Shown here piece after piece: positions 45,719-59,900 of a stretch of DNA of 64,000 bases. Under the pieces are notes generated by a model. It saw nothing but the letters and a program-made list of their open reading frames with translations. It made no database searches and was not told the DNA's origin. The DNA is from Pneumocystis sp. 'macacae' (lineage: Eukaryota > Ascomycota > Pneumocystomycetes > Pneumocystales > Pneumocystaceae). Made by a program: the position numbers and the translations under genes. The stretch's first letter is position 1. Every line of letters begins with the position of its first letter. The stretch is taken from assembly GCA_018127085.1 (NCBI GenBank), contig CM030733.1:434001-498000 (forward strand), written 5' to 3'.

Positions 45719-46165
45719 AGATTTTTAAGTAATTTCCTAATTATAATCACTTCAAAATAGTGTTTTTTGAAATTTAGACGTTAAAAGCCTTTTATTAAAA
45801 GATTGTCTATCGAAATCTGATTTAATTGATAGTGTAAAAAACATTAGTTAAAAAGTATTATAAAATATATACAAACAATAATAAAAACTATATATAAAAC
45901 AAAGAAAATCTTCTACTTGAACAAAAATCAAGATTATTATGTTTTGAATAATTTGATTATATTCTTTTTTTTAAAAAAAACAGAAACTCAGTGCATTAAT
46001 AATGAAATAAATACTTTAAGAATGCTACATAATGACTACAGCATATTGTTTTTTTATTAATTTTAATCTATTTTTTATATATATATATACTGAGACATCG
46101 TTTGAAAAATAATCTCATTTTTTCAAATATATAAAAAATGTTTCAAATTTTAAATAATTTTTATA
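45719..46165. promoter_or_regulatory. divergent intergenic region, IDH2 / SEC5
   Basis: 447 AT-rich bases between divergent starts with a short (ta)n run near 46078-46088. Presumably both promoters. No other site recognised. Confidence 0.35.
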
Positions 46166-49100
46166 ATGGGTTTTACAGATAAAACAGATACAGAAATCCT
46201 TAAATACTATTCTCTAACAACCTTATATCCTTCAGAATGGATAGATTTACCAGAGTATGATAAAGAAAAAAAAAGAGATTCTAAATGATTTAGTGAATCA
46301 ACTGGATGTGATTCAGATTTATTAGATGAAGACTGTCCAGACCCTTTAGGAATGAGTGATTCTGTTTTTAAGTTCGTTTTCTTAAAAAAAAGTAAAAAAA
46401 GAATTAATAGTTGAATATAGATTAGCTGAACAAAACGGCACAACGATTCCAGATTCGACAGAATTGCGTATGTACATGTAGAGATAAACGCCTTATTCTT
46501 AAAAAAATAGGAGCTAAATACCTTGTTTCATCGAAAACATTTAATCCAACACTGTTTTTGAGAGACATTCATTCAAATAATCGATATTCAGAATTGTTAT
46601 CTGGATTGAGATGGTTAAAACAATCAATTAAAAAAAGATCGGATGCATTGAAGATGCTTGTTGAAAACAACTTTAACAGATTTTTAAAAGCAAAAACAAC
46701 AATTGATTTTATTTGCCAAGGAATGAAACAAAATTCATTAAATCAAGAAGATGATTATGGGACTCTAAAATTAAAATCAATCATTAACGGTTATTATTGA
46801 TTGTATGTTTTTTTTTTTCTAAATTATTACTAGATGTGACTGCAAAGGCGACGCAAATATTTGAGCCAATTATAGAAAATAGAACAAAAGGATATCGCTT
46901 ATTATCTACTCTTTCTATTTTGGAGAATTATAGATATTATTTTAGTCTTCCATCAATGATGCTAAATTATATCGAAAAGGTACCTTTTTTCTTTACTTAT
47001 AAAATTTAAAATTATAAAGAATGATCATGCGATATTAATACGTGAATACTACAAATGTAAAGATGCATTTGAGGAAGAACAAAAAGGAATAGAAGGTTCA
47101 ACTGACATTGTTGAATTTCAAAAATCTAAAGTTTTAAAACGAATTTGGGAAGAAGTTCAAAAAATTATTGAAGATTATAAAGAAAACATTTTTAAGCAAT
47201 TTTCAACATATAAAACAACAGAGGAACAACATAAACTGATATGGTAGTATTTGTTTAAAGAATACATAGCTAACTTATATATATAGCATACTCTTAGAAT
47301 TAGGTACAACAGAAAATCCAATTCTTTATGCTCTCAAATGTCAGAATTCTCTACTTATAAAAAATTTAGAACAAGATTTCAATGAAGAACGTGCAAAAGT
47401 TGAAGGTATTTTCCTTAAATTAATGTTATTTGTAGTAATAATAAATGAAGCTGCTCGCCAGCAATTAATTAAAATGTCTCCCCCAACTAATAAACAAATA
47501 ATATCTCAGTTGAAAAAACCTTTAAGAAAATATCAGATATATGATACATGGGAAATATCACCAGACACTGAAATGTGGGATTTACTTGAAAAAATGATTG
47601 AACATATATTTGTTCATAAGTTTTATGAATTTAAAAATTATCTTGAAATTGTATCTAAGGTTTCCCAAGGAAATTTATTAAAGGTAAATAGTATTTTTTA
47701 AAATTTACCTGTATTAAATTCTTTAGAATTTTCCTTCAGGTCGAAACAATGAATCTAGACATCATCTTATATTTTCACCTGATGAAGTTTTTTCCATAAA
47801 AAAGTCTGCTGAACAATTAATTTCTACATTTTCGTCTCTTGTTATAGATTTTTTTACTTCATTTTCATCAAAAGAGATATCATCATTAAATACACCTTTA
47901 TCTACTAATGATAATTTATTAAAATCAAATGATCTTTCGGATACCAATAATGAGTATATTCTGATTTCATTTATACCTCCATATTCTGACTGTTTGACTG
48001 TCTGCTTTTGGCTGAATAAATTATTAAATATAATTGTTAATTCTTCATTGAGCATTCTTAAATTAAACATTTCTGAAGAAATTAATAAAAATTTGCAGAA
48101 AATGATTAACAGTTCACGAGAAATGTTTATCGAAGCTATTAATGTTACATGGAATAGAGGTACTGAATTTAGTATTAAATTTATTTTTTATTTAAAATAG
48201 ATTCTTTTCATTTTTATTTACTCGAAGATTGGGTAAAATCAAGTGAAAACCCTAATGTAACGAATTATCCAAAAGCATTGTATGCTTATGAATCTTCTAT
48301 TATTTCAAAAATAAATGAACTTTTATATATTGGAAGGAATTCTAAAATTAATACAGTGGAACTAATAGTATGTTTTTCAGTCTTTTAACCTTAGTTAATG
48401 CTTCAGATTCCACCTTCTATTAAGACAATATCTTCAATCAAAACTCAATTTTTAAAATCATTATATATTGCTTTGGAAGGACTAATGAAAATTGTTTATC
48501 TTAACATTAATCAAATAAATTCAAAAGACACAACTTACGAATTTGAGTCGAATTTTATACATGAAATAGATACAAATGATATAGTATAATCATATATATA
48601 TGGTTAATATGATTAATCAATATAGGATACACGAATTCTTTTTACTTTAAGCAATTTTTCTCAGTTACAAAATAATATTATTACTGTATTGTTGAGACAC
48701 TTCGAAACACTTTATTCGATATCTTTAGAAGACGAATCAAAGGAAAGCCATTATTTCTATAACTATTCATTTTTAATTGATATTTTAGAATTTATATAGT
48801 GCATTAGTTCAACTTGATCAACGTTTGTTTCATGATTATATTAGAGTAAAATCTGAGTCTATTTCTGAAATCATAAAAAACGGAATAAACGGATCTTCTC
48901 ATATTTGGTTGTCTGATGATCCTCCACACGGTAGGTCTTTTTTTACAACACTTTGTTAGTAATATTTCAGAAATTCAACCGTATGTGTTCAATTCTATAT
49001 TATCTTTACTCGTAGTTCATTCTCAAATATCCAATATCGCAATGAATTTAATTTCTCGTATTTTAACTAGTTTAGTAAAATCACTTTCTCAAGCTTTATA

Positions 49101-49392
49101 TGAATCATTTCAAAAAATTGATCGTTTTAGTATAGGGGGAATGCTTCAAGTTATTGTTGAGGTAGAATTTATTAAACAAATTTTGGAAACATTTATTGAT
49201 GAAGAAACTTTTAAAATATTTGGAATGATATATACTCATTTAGAAGAAGCGTATCACCATAACGATAATCAAGAAGTTTTACAAAACGAGCTCGAGAAAA
49301 CGAAAAACATATTAATTAATTATAGAAGAATTACACAAGTACAATATTGTTGTTTTAGAGATATGCAAAATGTAACTATGACATATTTTTAA
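46166..49392 (+). CDS. SEC5: exocyst complex subunit Sec5
   Basis: A subunit of the exocyst, which tethers secretory vesicles at sites of growth and septation. About twelve exons give roughly 870 aa. The N-terminus reads ILKYYSLTTLYPSEWIDLP. An in-frame TGA seen in genomic sequence is removed by a 39-base intron (46255-46293), giving PDESTGCDSDLLDEDCPDPL. Family blocks follow: KYLVSSKTFNPTLFLRDIHS, GLRWLKQSIKKRSDALKMLV, ATQIFEPIIENRTKGYRLLS and MWDLLEKMIEHIFVHKFYEF. The C-terminal helical domain includes SFQKIDRFSIGGMLQVIVEV and TKNILINYRRITQVQYCCFR. Confidence 0.85.
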
Positions 49393-49618
49393 TTATATTT
49401 ATAACATATTGAATATATACACTTTATTTATATTTCTAACTTTCAACTTATACCTTATACTTCTAATTTAATATTATAAGTATATCGTTTTCTGGTTTAT
49501 GATAAATTATTAATTAAAATTTTATTTTTCATCTTTTTATTATTCGAAGTTTAAATAAAAAAACCAGAAACAAATATTAATCAAATTAAATACTAAATGA
49601 AAACTATTATAAAATTAA

Positions 49619-52600
49619 ATGGATTTTGAAAATAAAAAGAAACATAGACCTCGACAATCAGGTTCAAAAACTCTAAAAAAAAGAGCCAAAAAACATGAAA
49701 AATCAAGTCAACATAATAACGTTAAAGTAAATGAATTGTTTATATATATATATACTATTGTTAATATCTTAAGGCTTTTGTTTCAGCATCATGGAAGAAA
49801 TCAGATCGTTTGGCAAGAAGAAGTGCAGATGTATGTTTTTTTTCAGTCAAAATTCACATACTTTAACAAAAATATTATAGGTTACTCAAAAAAAATTACA
49901 CGTTCCTATGGTAGATCGTACTCCAGAGGCTTCACCTCCAATTATTGTATCAGTTGTTGGACCTCCTGGTGTAATTTATTTTTTTTTATTAAAGAAAATT
50001 AATGATACTAGACGGGCAAAACTACCTTAATTAAATCTTTAGTTAGAAAATTTTCAAGACATACGCTTAATGAAATCAATGGACCTGTTACATGTGTTTC
50101 TGGTTTCTTATAAACCTTTTAATATCTATTTTCTAATTTATATAAGGGAAAAAACGTCGTTTAACATTTATTGAATGTCCTAATGATCTTAATAGTATGA
50201 TCGATATAGCAAAAGTATCTGATTTAGTTCTTCTACTTATCGACGGAAACTTTGGATTTGAGATGGAAACTATGGAATTTTTAAATATTCTAATACCTCA
50301 TGGATTTCCTAAAATTATGGGGGTTCTTACACACCTTGATCTTTTTAAAAAACCAGAAGCACTTCGATCTGCAAAAAAAAGACTTAAACGTAGATTTTGG
50401 ACTGAAATATACCAAGGGGCAAAACTTTTTTATCTTTCTGGTGTAATTAATGGTCGTTACCCAGATAGAGAAATTTTAAATTTAGCAAGATTCATCTCTG
50501 TTATTAAATTTCGTCCTCTAATATGGAAAAATACACATCCCTACTTTCTTGTAGATAGGATGGAAGATATAACTGATCCTCAGAAAATTCACGAAGAACC
50601 AATGTGTAACCGTATTATAGTTCTTTATGGTTATTTAAAAGGAACGAATCTTCCTGCTATCGATACACGTATACATATACCAGGTGTAGGTGATTTCACT
50701 GCATCTGAAGTTGATTCACTTCCAGATCCTTGTCCACTTCAACAAAAAACTCGTACTCTTAGTGAAAAACAAAAATTAATATACGCACCAATGTCTGATA
50801 TTAGTGGTGTTATGTTTGATAAAGATGCTGTTTATATTGATATACCCACAGATGATTTTTCTAAAAAGGATATAGAAGCACAATCTATAGGCGAAAAAAT
50901 GATTATAGAATTACAAAAACCAGATTATAATCTTGGTGAAAATTATTTAAGAGAAGATTTTCAAATTTTCCATGACAAAAAAGAAATAAACTGTAGTTCT
51001 AATGATAATAATACAGGGAGAAAGCAAATGAGATCTCCAAATATAATAAGTAGTGATTATGATTCAGAAAATTATAAACATAATGGAGAAATTGATAATT
51101 TTAATTCGGAATACCCAGAATCAGATGTTAGTCTTGAATCAAATGTAGACTTAGATTCTAATGATGATATAATGATAGAAGATGTTACGTCACAAAAAGA
51201 TATAGTTTCTGAATCAGAAAAAGCTGAGATTAATAGAAATAGTACTATAGAAGAAACTAATGATAATTTATCAAAGAATTTAGCTTTAAACAGTTTAACG
51301 GAAAATCCTGATGATGAATATTTTGGAATATCTTCGAAATGGAAAGAAAATATAGAAAAGAAAGCTATAAATATTTTTGAATCGAAAAGAAAACTTTTAG
51401 ACTTAGGAGAATTAATTTATACAAAAATAGAGTATACGCCAAAACAAGTAATAGATATTTTGGAGGGAAAAGATATATTAAATAACAATAATGATTTAAA
51501 TTCTATAGTTCAAAATAGAAATTTAGAAAATGATTCGAATATCTTAAAAGTTTTAAGATATGATGAAAGTGAAAATCAAGAATATTTAGAAAGATCTAAA
51601 GCCCCAATTGATATATTTTCACTTAAATATTGGGAAAATGATGAAAATTTAAAATCATTAAAGTCACGTTTCATTACAGGAAGTCTTTTAGATAATAATG
51701 TTAATGAGCCACAATCAATAGATGATGATCTTTACGGGGATTTTGTAGATTTAGAAAATCAGAAAGAAAATGAAGATGAGATATCTTCATCTAATGAACA
51801 TACAAATATGGATCTTCAAAAAGAAAGAGAAATTAATTTTAAAAAAAAAGAACTGGAGCTTCGTTTCGAAGAAGAAGATAACGAAAGGGATAGTGATTCA
51901 GAAGGAAAAATGACTTGGCTTGAGCAACAGAAACTAAAAATTTCAAAACAACTTAAAATTAATCAAGAAGAATATGAAGGACTAGAATTATCAAACAGAA
52001 TAAAAATCGAAGGTTATAGAGCAGGTTTATATATAAGATTGCTTATATCTAATATGCCATGCGAATTTGTTCAAAATTTTAATCCAAAATTTCCTGTTAT
52101 TGTTGGCGGTTTACTACCTGCTGAAGAGCAATTTGGATTTTTAAAAACTCGTATTAAAAAACACCGCTGGCATAAAAAAATTTTAAAAACAAATGATCCT
52201 TTAATATTTAGTTTAGGATGGAGAAGATTTCAATCATTACCTATATATTATACATCTGATTCTAGAGTAAGAAATAGAATGTTAAAATATACTCCAGAAC
52301 ATATGCATTGTTTTGCAGCGTTTTATGGTCCATTTGCGAATCCAAATACAGGTTTTGTAGCAGTTCAATCAGTTAGTGCTGATTGTATAAAATCTGGTAT
52401 TTTTAGAATTGCAGCGAATGGTGTTGTACTTGACAATGATCAGACTACTCAAATTGTAAAAAAGCTTAAACTTATTGGAGTTCCTTACAAAATTTTCAAA
52501 AATACAGCATTTATAAAGGATATGTTTAATTCTTCTCTTGAAGTTGCAAAATTTGAAGGTGCAAGCATACGTACTGTATCAGGAATTCGCGGACAGATTA

Positions 52601-53265
52601 AAAAAGCAGTATATAAACACGAAGGTCATTGTAGATGTACATTTGAAGATAAAATCCTTATGAGTGGTATTTTTATTTCAATTTTTTATTTTTAAGTACT
52701 AATTTTTTGAGATATTGTTTTTTTGAGAGCATGGTATCCTATTAAACCTAGAAAATACTATAACCCAGTTACATCATTATTAATAGAAGACAAATCTTCA
52801 TGGAAAGGGATGAGGCTTACAGGAGAGATCAGGAGGAAACTAAACATTAAAACACCTTTACATATTAATTCTCAATATCGTAAAATAGAAAGATCTGTTA
52901 GACATTTTAATCCTTTACATATCCCAAAGACATTGGCAAAATCTCTCCCTTATGCATCAAAACAGCGAACTATGAAACCACAACGCAAAAAGACATATCT
53001 TCAAAAAAGAGCAGTTGTCTTAAATACAGAAGAAAGAAGAATAAGAGATCTTATGCAAAAATTAATGACGCTTCGCAATGAAAAAATAAAGAAGAGAAAA
53101 GAGAAACAAGAAGAAAGACGTAAAGTCTTCAGAAAGAAAATGGAGAAGGAAGAGCTTATTAAAAAAGAAAAAGAAAAAATTCGTGGAAAATTGATTTTCC
53201 AAAAAGAAAAAAGGCGATTAATTGAAAAAAATAATTGTGTGTACAGTAGAAAGGTAAAAAAATAA
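49619..53265 (+). CDS. BMS1: ribosome biogenesis GTPase Bms1
   Basis: A nucleolar GTPase of the small-subunit processome that works with Rcl1 in 18S rRNA maturation. Seven exons give about 1130 aa. Features in order: basic N-terminus (KKKHRPRQSGSKTLKKRAKK), P-loop GPPGTGKTTLIKSLV (junction at the intron ending about 50018), TFIECPNDLNSM (G3 region), MGVLTHLDLFKK (G4), then AARP2CN and a long acidic middle, and the C-terminal half with WLEQQKLKISKQL, FLKTRIKKHRWHKKILKTND, YTPEHMHCFAAFYGPFANPN, and a Lys-rich tail. The penultimate junction restores DKILMSDIVFLRAWYP. Confidence 0.94.
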
Positions 53266-53489
53266 AATCGGCTAATGATTTGTCACAATTCATATATTTA
53301 TCTAAAAAGAATTATTCATAATCAAATTAAAAAATAAAAATTTTTTGTAACAATAATTTATAAAAATATAAAAAAGTATTTTTTGATAAACTTATTTAAT
53401 ATTGGAAGAGAAATTTATAGAGGTGTTTTAGTGCCTCTTAAATAATTATATTTCAGATATTTTTCATGAAGATATAATATTTTTACGGA

Positions 53490-54026
53490 ATGAATACATT
53501 GTCTCGTTTTAATAAATTAAATATCGTTAAATTATCCAGAAAATATTTATTTTTGTCTTTTAATAGACATAAAAAACTGGAGTTTGAAAAAAACAATATT
53601 TCAATTACAAATATACAATTTTCAAAATGTAAAAATACAATATCAAAAAATATAAATCTTGTACACTTAAAAATTTTTTATTTAAATAAACCAATTTGTA
53701 TAGATATCTTCCAGGTTAAAAAAAGGCTTAAATGTTCATTAATTAAACTTGAAAATGGTTAGATATTTAATTCTTTAGATCAAATTGAACATTTGTATTT
53801 TAATCGTCACCATTCAATAAATATAAAACAAATAGAAAATAAACTGAATCTTGGGAAAAGATCAAACGTAGTTATGAAAAAAACTTTTAAATCCTTATTG
53901 AATCCTACGATTCCTTCTACCTATGAATCATTTTGGGCAATTTATCCACCATTTTCGTTTCAATATTTAAAAATTTATTCTTTAAAAGAAAATGTTAATT
54001 CTAATGCTGAAATGTGTAAGATATGA
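53490..54026 (+). CDS. unrecognised short protein, possibly mitochondrial
   Basis: I do not recognise this gene. Two exons flank a 45-base intron (about 53732-53776, gttcat donor, ctttag acceptor), giving about 163 aa. The N-terminus (MNTLSRFNKLNIVKLSRKYL) is basic, hydroxylated and amphipathic, as in mitochondrial presequences. The rest is Lys/Asn/Ile-rich with NLGKRSNVVMKKTFKSLLNP and a C-terminal STYESFWAIYPPFSFQYLKI. No membrane helix is certain. A mitochondrial translation or ribosome-associated factor is possible, but this is a guess from targeting alone. Confidence 0.5.
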
Positions 54027-54262
54027 ATAAATGGGTGACTATTTACAGCATATTTGTAATTTTTAAATTATAGATTAAATTTAAATGTATGTTAATGCTT
54101 TTTTTGATGTTTTGATTTAAATACTATTTTTTAATAAAAAATAAAATAGCCTTTTAAGAACTATCTTGATTATAATCTACTTTTTTATTTCAAATTACTT
54201 TTTTTTCCCTTTCATTTTTAATTTAACAAAATCGAAATATTCTTTCGGACTTGTTAAAAGCA

Positions 54263-56512
54263 ATGCTTTTTGAAGAAAAAGATTCTAAAGTTTTTTAATT
54301 CTTTTATTAATATTTTCTGATAAAAAATAGGTTTTAAAAGCATATCTTTTAACCCTTCTTGATCCCATGTAAAATTTGTTCTATAATTGATAAAATTACT
54401 AAATTTTAAAGATCAAATGCTGATTTGGATGTTCTTAGCGATTACATTTTAGCACTTTTAAGACATGACCAGTCATCAGAAGATGTTAAAAAGCTCTGTT
54501 TGTCTCAGTTGGAAGAGTTTTTGAGGGAAAGTATGACTTTTTTAAAAACAAAAATAGACAACTTATCTTTTTAGACACATTTTCATTTGTAGAGGATGTT
54601 TTTAGTGCATTGGAAGTATATATTTATATTTTTAGAGTCCTGTTATTGAAGAATTTAAGAAAAAAACATATTTAAATGAAATTATGCAAACAAAAGAACC
54701 ATTAGTTGAAAAAAAAGATAAAGAAATTCTGAAGAAAAGATCTTTTCATGAAACATTTTTAGATGCACGATGCCATCAAATGAATAATGGAAAAAGGTTT
54801 AAATTTCTTAAATCGCCACATACAAATTATTATGAGAATTCAAAATCATCACATCAAAAAGCATGGCTTTCTGATATGTTTTCGTTTTCGTCTGATTTTC
54901 CTATAAATTCTAATAGACAAAGATGCAAAGATTACGAGGGTATGTTGAGTAATGAAGAATATGTATTTTTTAATCATTTTATTAGAAAGAGGTTATTGCA
55001 TGAGAGGAGATATGGTATTTATTTTGTTTTTTTTTTTTTTTTGAATTTCAGAAAATAATTAGATTAGTGTCCATATGATCACGGAATTGACCATATTGTT
55101 ATAGATGGTCAGTATTCAGGTATAAATTTTATATTTTTTATTTTATAACTTTTGATAAACATAATATATAGATGCGTATGATCCTACACAATCTATTCTC
55201 ACTAATTATTCTATGGGAACTATGCAATCAAAATCTATTTATAAGGGTTTAGCAAGAAATAATAAAGAACGTTTTAGGAATCACAAACGAAATAATTTTT
55301 ATTCTATTCAAGGACCAAACTATGATAAAACAATAACAACATTGATAATAGAAAATGTTCCGACTAATGATTTAAATGAAGAAAATATTCATCAGTTTTT
55401 TAAAAAATTTGGAGAAATTTCTAAAATAACAGTGGAAAAAGATAATCATAGAGCTATATTAAAGTTTAAAGATTGGAAAAGTGCAAATAAAGCATGGTCT
55501 TCTTCGGCTCCAATTTTTAATAATAGATTTGTGAAATTATTTTGGAAAATGCCAGAAATTAATAATAAAAAAGAACTTCAAGAAAACAATCAATTTTCCT
55601 CAAATACATTTCAAAAGCTAGTAATAGATGGCTTTTCTAAAGATGAATTTATGGAAAAAATAGAAATAAAACAAAAAGAACATGAAGAAAGAGAACAAAA
55701 AAGGAAAGAAAATGCAAAAGCACGAGAAATACTTCAGAAAAAAGAAGAACTTATTCAAAAACAATTGCAAGAAAAACGAAATCTAATAGCGCTAATGTCC
55801 AAAAATAAAAACATACCTGAATCATCTCAAGAAAAAAGTTATAATACAGATGAGTCATCGTCAACATTATCTAAAAAAGCGTTAGAAATCCAATTAGCTG
55901 CACTAAAAGCGGAGGTTATAGCTTAATTTGTGTAAAATATTGTTTCTAATATTTCTAGGCTGATAATTTAGGGATAAACATTGATACTAAAAGTTTAAAA
56001 ATTGATGAAAAGAATTGGAATAAAACAAGTTTCTATCAAAAATCTATTAAAAGTTTTAAATCATATAACAAAAAAAAACCTTCATTTTATTATAGATCGA
56101 TGCAATTGGATAATCGTACAAAAAAAATTGCAATATATAATTTAAATTCAGATAAAGATGAAATTTTGAGACAACATTTATTACACAATGGAGAATACGA
56201 AGTTATCGAGAAAGACCCCGATGACCCCGATGCTCAAGTTATTGTTTTTAAAGATAGACGTACAGCCGAAAAGGTTTTTTTTTTAATTATTAAAATTTAA
56301 AATTAAAATTTGTCCTTTAGTTTCTACGTGTTGCCTCTACTATTCCTGATATGGGAAATATAAAATTAAAATGGAAGTATGATACAATTAAAAATTCGGA
56401 AAATTCTTTGGATCATAGTAATATTCTAGAACCTATGGAAAATAGGGGATCAAATGGACGTGGGTTTTATGAGGACGATGAAGATATTGGAGAGGCGTTA
56501 TGGAGACGATAA
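54263..56512 (+). CDS. RBM26/27-like RNA-binding protein (Rmn1 family)
   Basis: An RNA-binding protein of the Rmn1/RBM26-27 family, linked in S. pombe to the MTREC nuclear RNA surveillance complex. About ten exons give roughly 560 aa. The first exon is 27 bases (MLFEEKDSK) from the ATG at 54263; splicing gives a PWI-like N-terminal fold: VLKAYLLTLLDPISNADLDV, LSDYILALLRHDQSSEDVKK. A CCCH zinc finger follows: RCKDYEERGYCMRGDMCPYD, then HG. An RRM (TTLIIENVPTNDLNEENIHQ, HRAILKFKDWKSANKAW) and a charged coiled coil come next, then a second RRM-like region (VIVFKDRRTAEKFLRVAST). The C-terminus is acidic (EDDEDIGEALWRR). Confidence 0.85.
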
Positions 56513-56981
56513 TCTTAATTTTTGTCATTTTATCTCATATAAATAACTGGAATATATGGTTTTGATTTGAAAAGCCAAAATCAAATTTCCATCATTTTTG
56601 AATTTCAATAACAAACTAATTCATCATATTAACTACAAACATATTACCAAATCTATCTTGTATATTTTAATAATTATATCATTCATTTTGTTATATAATA
56701 TACACTTTTTTCTTTAAATTCAAAAATAATTAAAATACATTCAAAAAATAAGAGGTTATACATTCTTAATCTATATTTATTTATTGACCTTTATTTTTTG
56801 TGCTTTTAAGTTTTAAATATAAATGGGTTAGGGATATTTCGACAAGCAGTCAGTAAGTTTTTTTAACAAATTTTAAACTTTTAAGAATTTTAAAAAATAA
56901 TATTAGCTTTTCTACAAAAAAAATAAAATCAATTCATTTTTAATTCTTCTTTTTTCAAAATAGAAGGTTTGTTTTGCTAAA
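56513..56981. promoter_or_regulatory. intergenic region upstream of EF2
   Basis: 469 AT-rich bases upstream of a highly expressed gene. It contains T-rich tracts (56930-56955) as is usual for strong fungal promoters. No specific site recognised. Confidence 0.35.
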
Positions 56982-59900
56982 ATGGTTAATTTTACGGTAT
57001 TTTTTGTAATTTTTTGATATCTTATTTTTAATAAATATATTAGATAGATCAAATTCGTAGGATTTAAAAAGATATAGTTTAACACTTATTTAATAGTAAA
57101 TAGGCTCGCTTATGGATCGTCCGAAGAATATTCGCAATATGTCAGTTATTGCTCATGTAGATCACGGAAAGTCTACGTTAACAGATTCTTTGGTTCAAAG
57201 GGCGGGTATTATTTCAGCAGCTAATGCAGGAAATGCAAGGTTTACGGACACTCGACCTGATGAACAAGTTTTCATTTTCTATGAATTTCGCATTAATTGA
57301 TATAAGATTAGGAACGGGGTGTAACTATTAAGTCTACTGCAATATCATTATACGCAGAGCTTGATAAAGAAAGTGTAAAAGACATACCTTATGAAACTGA
57401 TTCAAATGAGTTTTTAATTAATCTAATTGATTCCCCTGGGCATGTTGATTTTTCATCAGAAGTAACAGCTGCACTTCGTGTAACAGATGGAGCATTAGTT
57501 GTTGTTGATTGTGTAGAGGGTGTTTGTGTACAGGTAAATATTGCGAATATTATGTGTCTTATAAAACTTATCTTTTAAGACAGAAACAGTGCTTCGACAA
57601 GCTTTAGCAGAACGTATTAAGCCTGTTGTTATTGTAAATAAAGTTGACAGAGCATTACTTGAGTTGCAAATATCAAAGGAAGACTTGTACCAATCCTTTT
57701 CAAGAACAATTGAGTCAGTAAATGTGATCATATCCACATATTTAGATAAAGCTATTGGAGACGTTCAAGTATATCCGGATAAAGGCACAGTTGCTTTTGG
57801 TTCTGGCTTACATGGATGGGCATTTACTATTAGACAGTTTGCTGTTAGATATTCTAAAAAGTTTGGAGTAGATAAAAAAAAAATGATGGAAAGGTTATGG
57901 GTAAGTTAAATTTATTATAATTAATGTTTTTATTTGTTTTTAGGGAGATAATTATTTTAATCCTAAAACGAGAAAATGGACAAAGAATTCTACTGATTCA
58001 GATGGACAGCCCCTTGAAAGAGCATTTAATCAATTTGTATTAGACCCTATATTTAAAATTTTTTCTGCTGTAATGAATTTTAAAAAAGATGAGATCACAG
58101 TTTTACTTCAAAAATTATCTATTTCCCTTACATCTGATGAACGTGAATTGGAAGGAAAAGCGCTTTTAAAAGTAGTTATGCGTAAATTTTTGCCGGCAGC
58201 AGATGCGCTTTTAGAAATGATGGTTATTCACTTACCTTCTCCTGAAGTGGCTCAGAAATACCGTTGTGAAACTCTATATGAAGGGCCTCAAGATGATGAA
58301 TGCGCAATTGGCATTAAAGGATGCGATCCTAAGGCACCACTTATGATTTATATTTCTAAAATGGTCCCTACTTCTGATAAAGGTCGGTTTTACGCATTCG
58401 GGCGTGTCTTTTCTGGAACAGTACGTCCTGGTCTCAAGATTCGTATTCAAGGCCCAAATTATGTTCCTGGAAAAAAAGAGGATTTATTTATTAAAAATGT
58501 TCAAAGAACAGTTTTGATGATGGGGCGCTATGTTGAAGCGATTGAAGACTGCCCTGCTGGTAATATTGTTGGTCTTGTGGGAATAGATCAATTTTTGTTA
58601 AAAAGTGGTACTTTAACTACGTCTGAGATGGCTTATAATATGAAAGTCATGAAGTTTTCAGTTTCACCTGTTGTAAAGGTGGCAGTTGATGTTAAGAATG
58701 CAAATGATTTACCTAAGCTTGTTGAGGGTCTTAAGCGATTATCTAAATCAGATCCATGTGTTCTTTGTTATACATCAGAATCTGGTGAGCATATAGTTGC
58801 AGGTGCTGGGGAATTACATCTTGAAATTTGTTTGAAAGATTTGGAAGAAGATCATGCCTGTATTCCATTAAAAAAATCACCACCAGTTGTTTCTTATCGA
58901 GAAACTGTTACATCAACATCAACCATGACAGCTTTATCTAAATCTCCTAACAAACATAACCGTATCTTTATGGTTGCTGAGCCTATGGATGAGGAACTTT
59001 CATTAGCTATTGAGTCAGGAAAAATTTCTTCGCGGGATGACTTTAAAGCTCGTGCAAGAATTATGGCCGATGAATTTGGTTGGGATATTGCAGATGCACG
59101 GAAAATATGGTGTTTTGGCCCTGATGTAAATAAAATCACACACATATATATATATTATTAATTTTACTAGACAGTTGGTCCAAATATTATCGTTGATCAA
59201 ACCAAATCTATTGCTTATTTAAGTGTAAGTATTTTTTTTTTTGAAGAAAATATCTTTATTGTTTAGGAAATTAAAGATTCTGTTGTGGGGGTATATTTTA
59301 TATATATTATTTTATATTCGATTTAACAGTATAGGCGTTTCAATGGGCATCGAAAGAAGGACCAATAGCAGAAGAAAATATGCGATCATGTCGTTTTAAT
59401 ATTTTAGGTTATACTAATTCTTTTTATATAAGTTATATTTATTTTAAATATAGATGTAACTTTGCATGCAGATGCAATTCATCGTGGTGGAGGTCAAATT
59501 ATTCCTACTGCAAGACGAGTAGTTTATGCATCAACATTACTTGCTAATCCATGTTTGCAAGAGCCTATTTTTTTGACAGAAATTCAATGTCCTGAGCAAG
59601 GTATATTTTTTTTTTGAAAGAATAAAAATTTATATTATTAGCAATGGGTGGAATTTATGGGGTTTTAAATAGGCGGCGTGGTCATGTTTTTTCTGAAGAA
59701 CAAAGGCCAGGTACACCTCTTTTTAATGTAATAGTATTCTATATTGTAATTTCATGTTTATAAAGTACTAGATTAAGGCTTATTTACCTGTACTTGAATC
59801 TTTTGGTTTTACAGCGGAATTGCGACAGGCTACTGGAGGACAAGTATTTCGCTTTGTAAAGCTTTTCTTTTTTAATGTTTTTATAGGCATTTCCTCAAAC

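Noticed and set aside
46250..46300. Apparent in-frame TGA early in SEC5, suggesting a pseudogene
   Set aside because: A 39-base GT-AG intron (46255-46293) removes it and keeps the frame, with the next exon continuing the family sequence.
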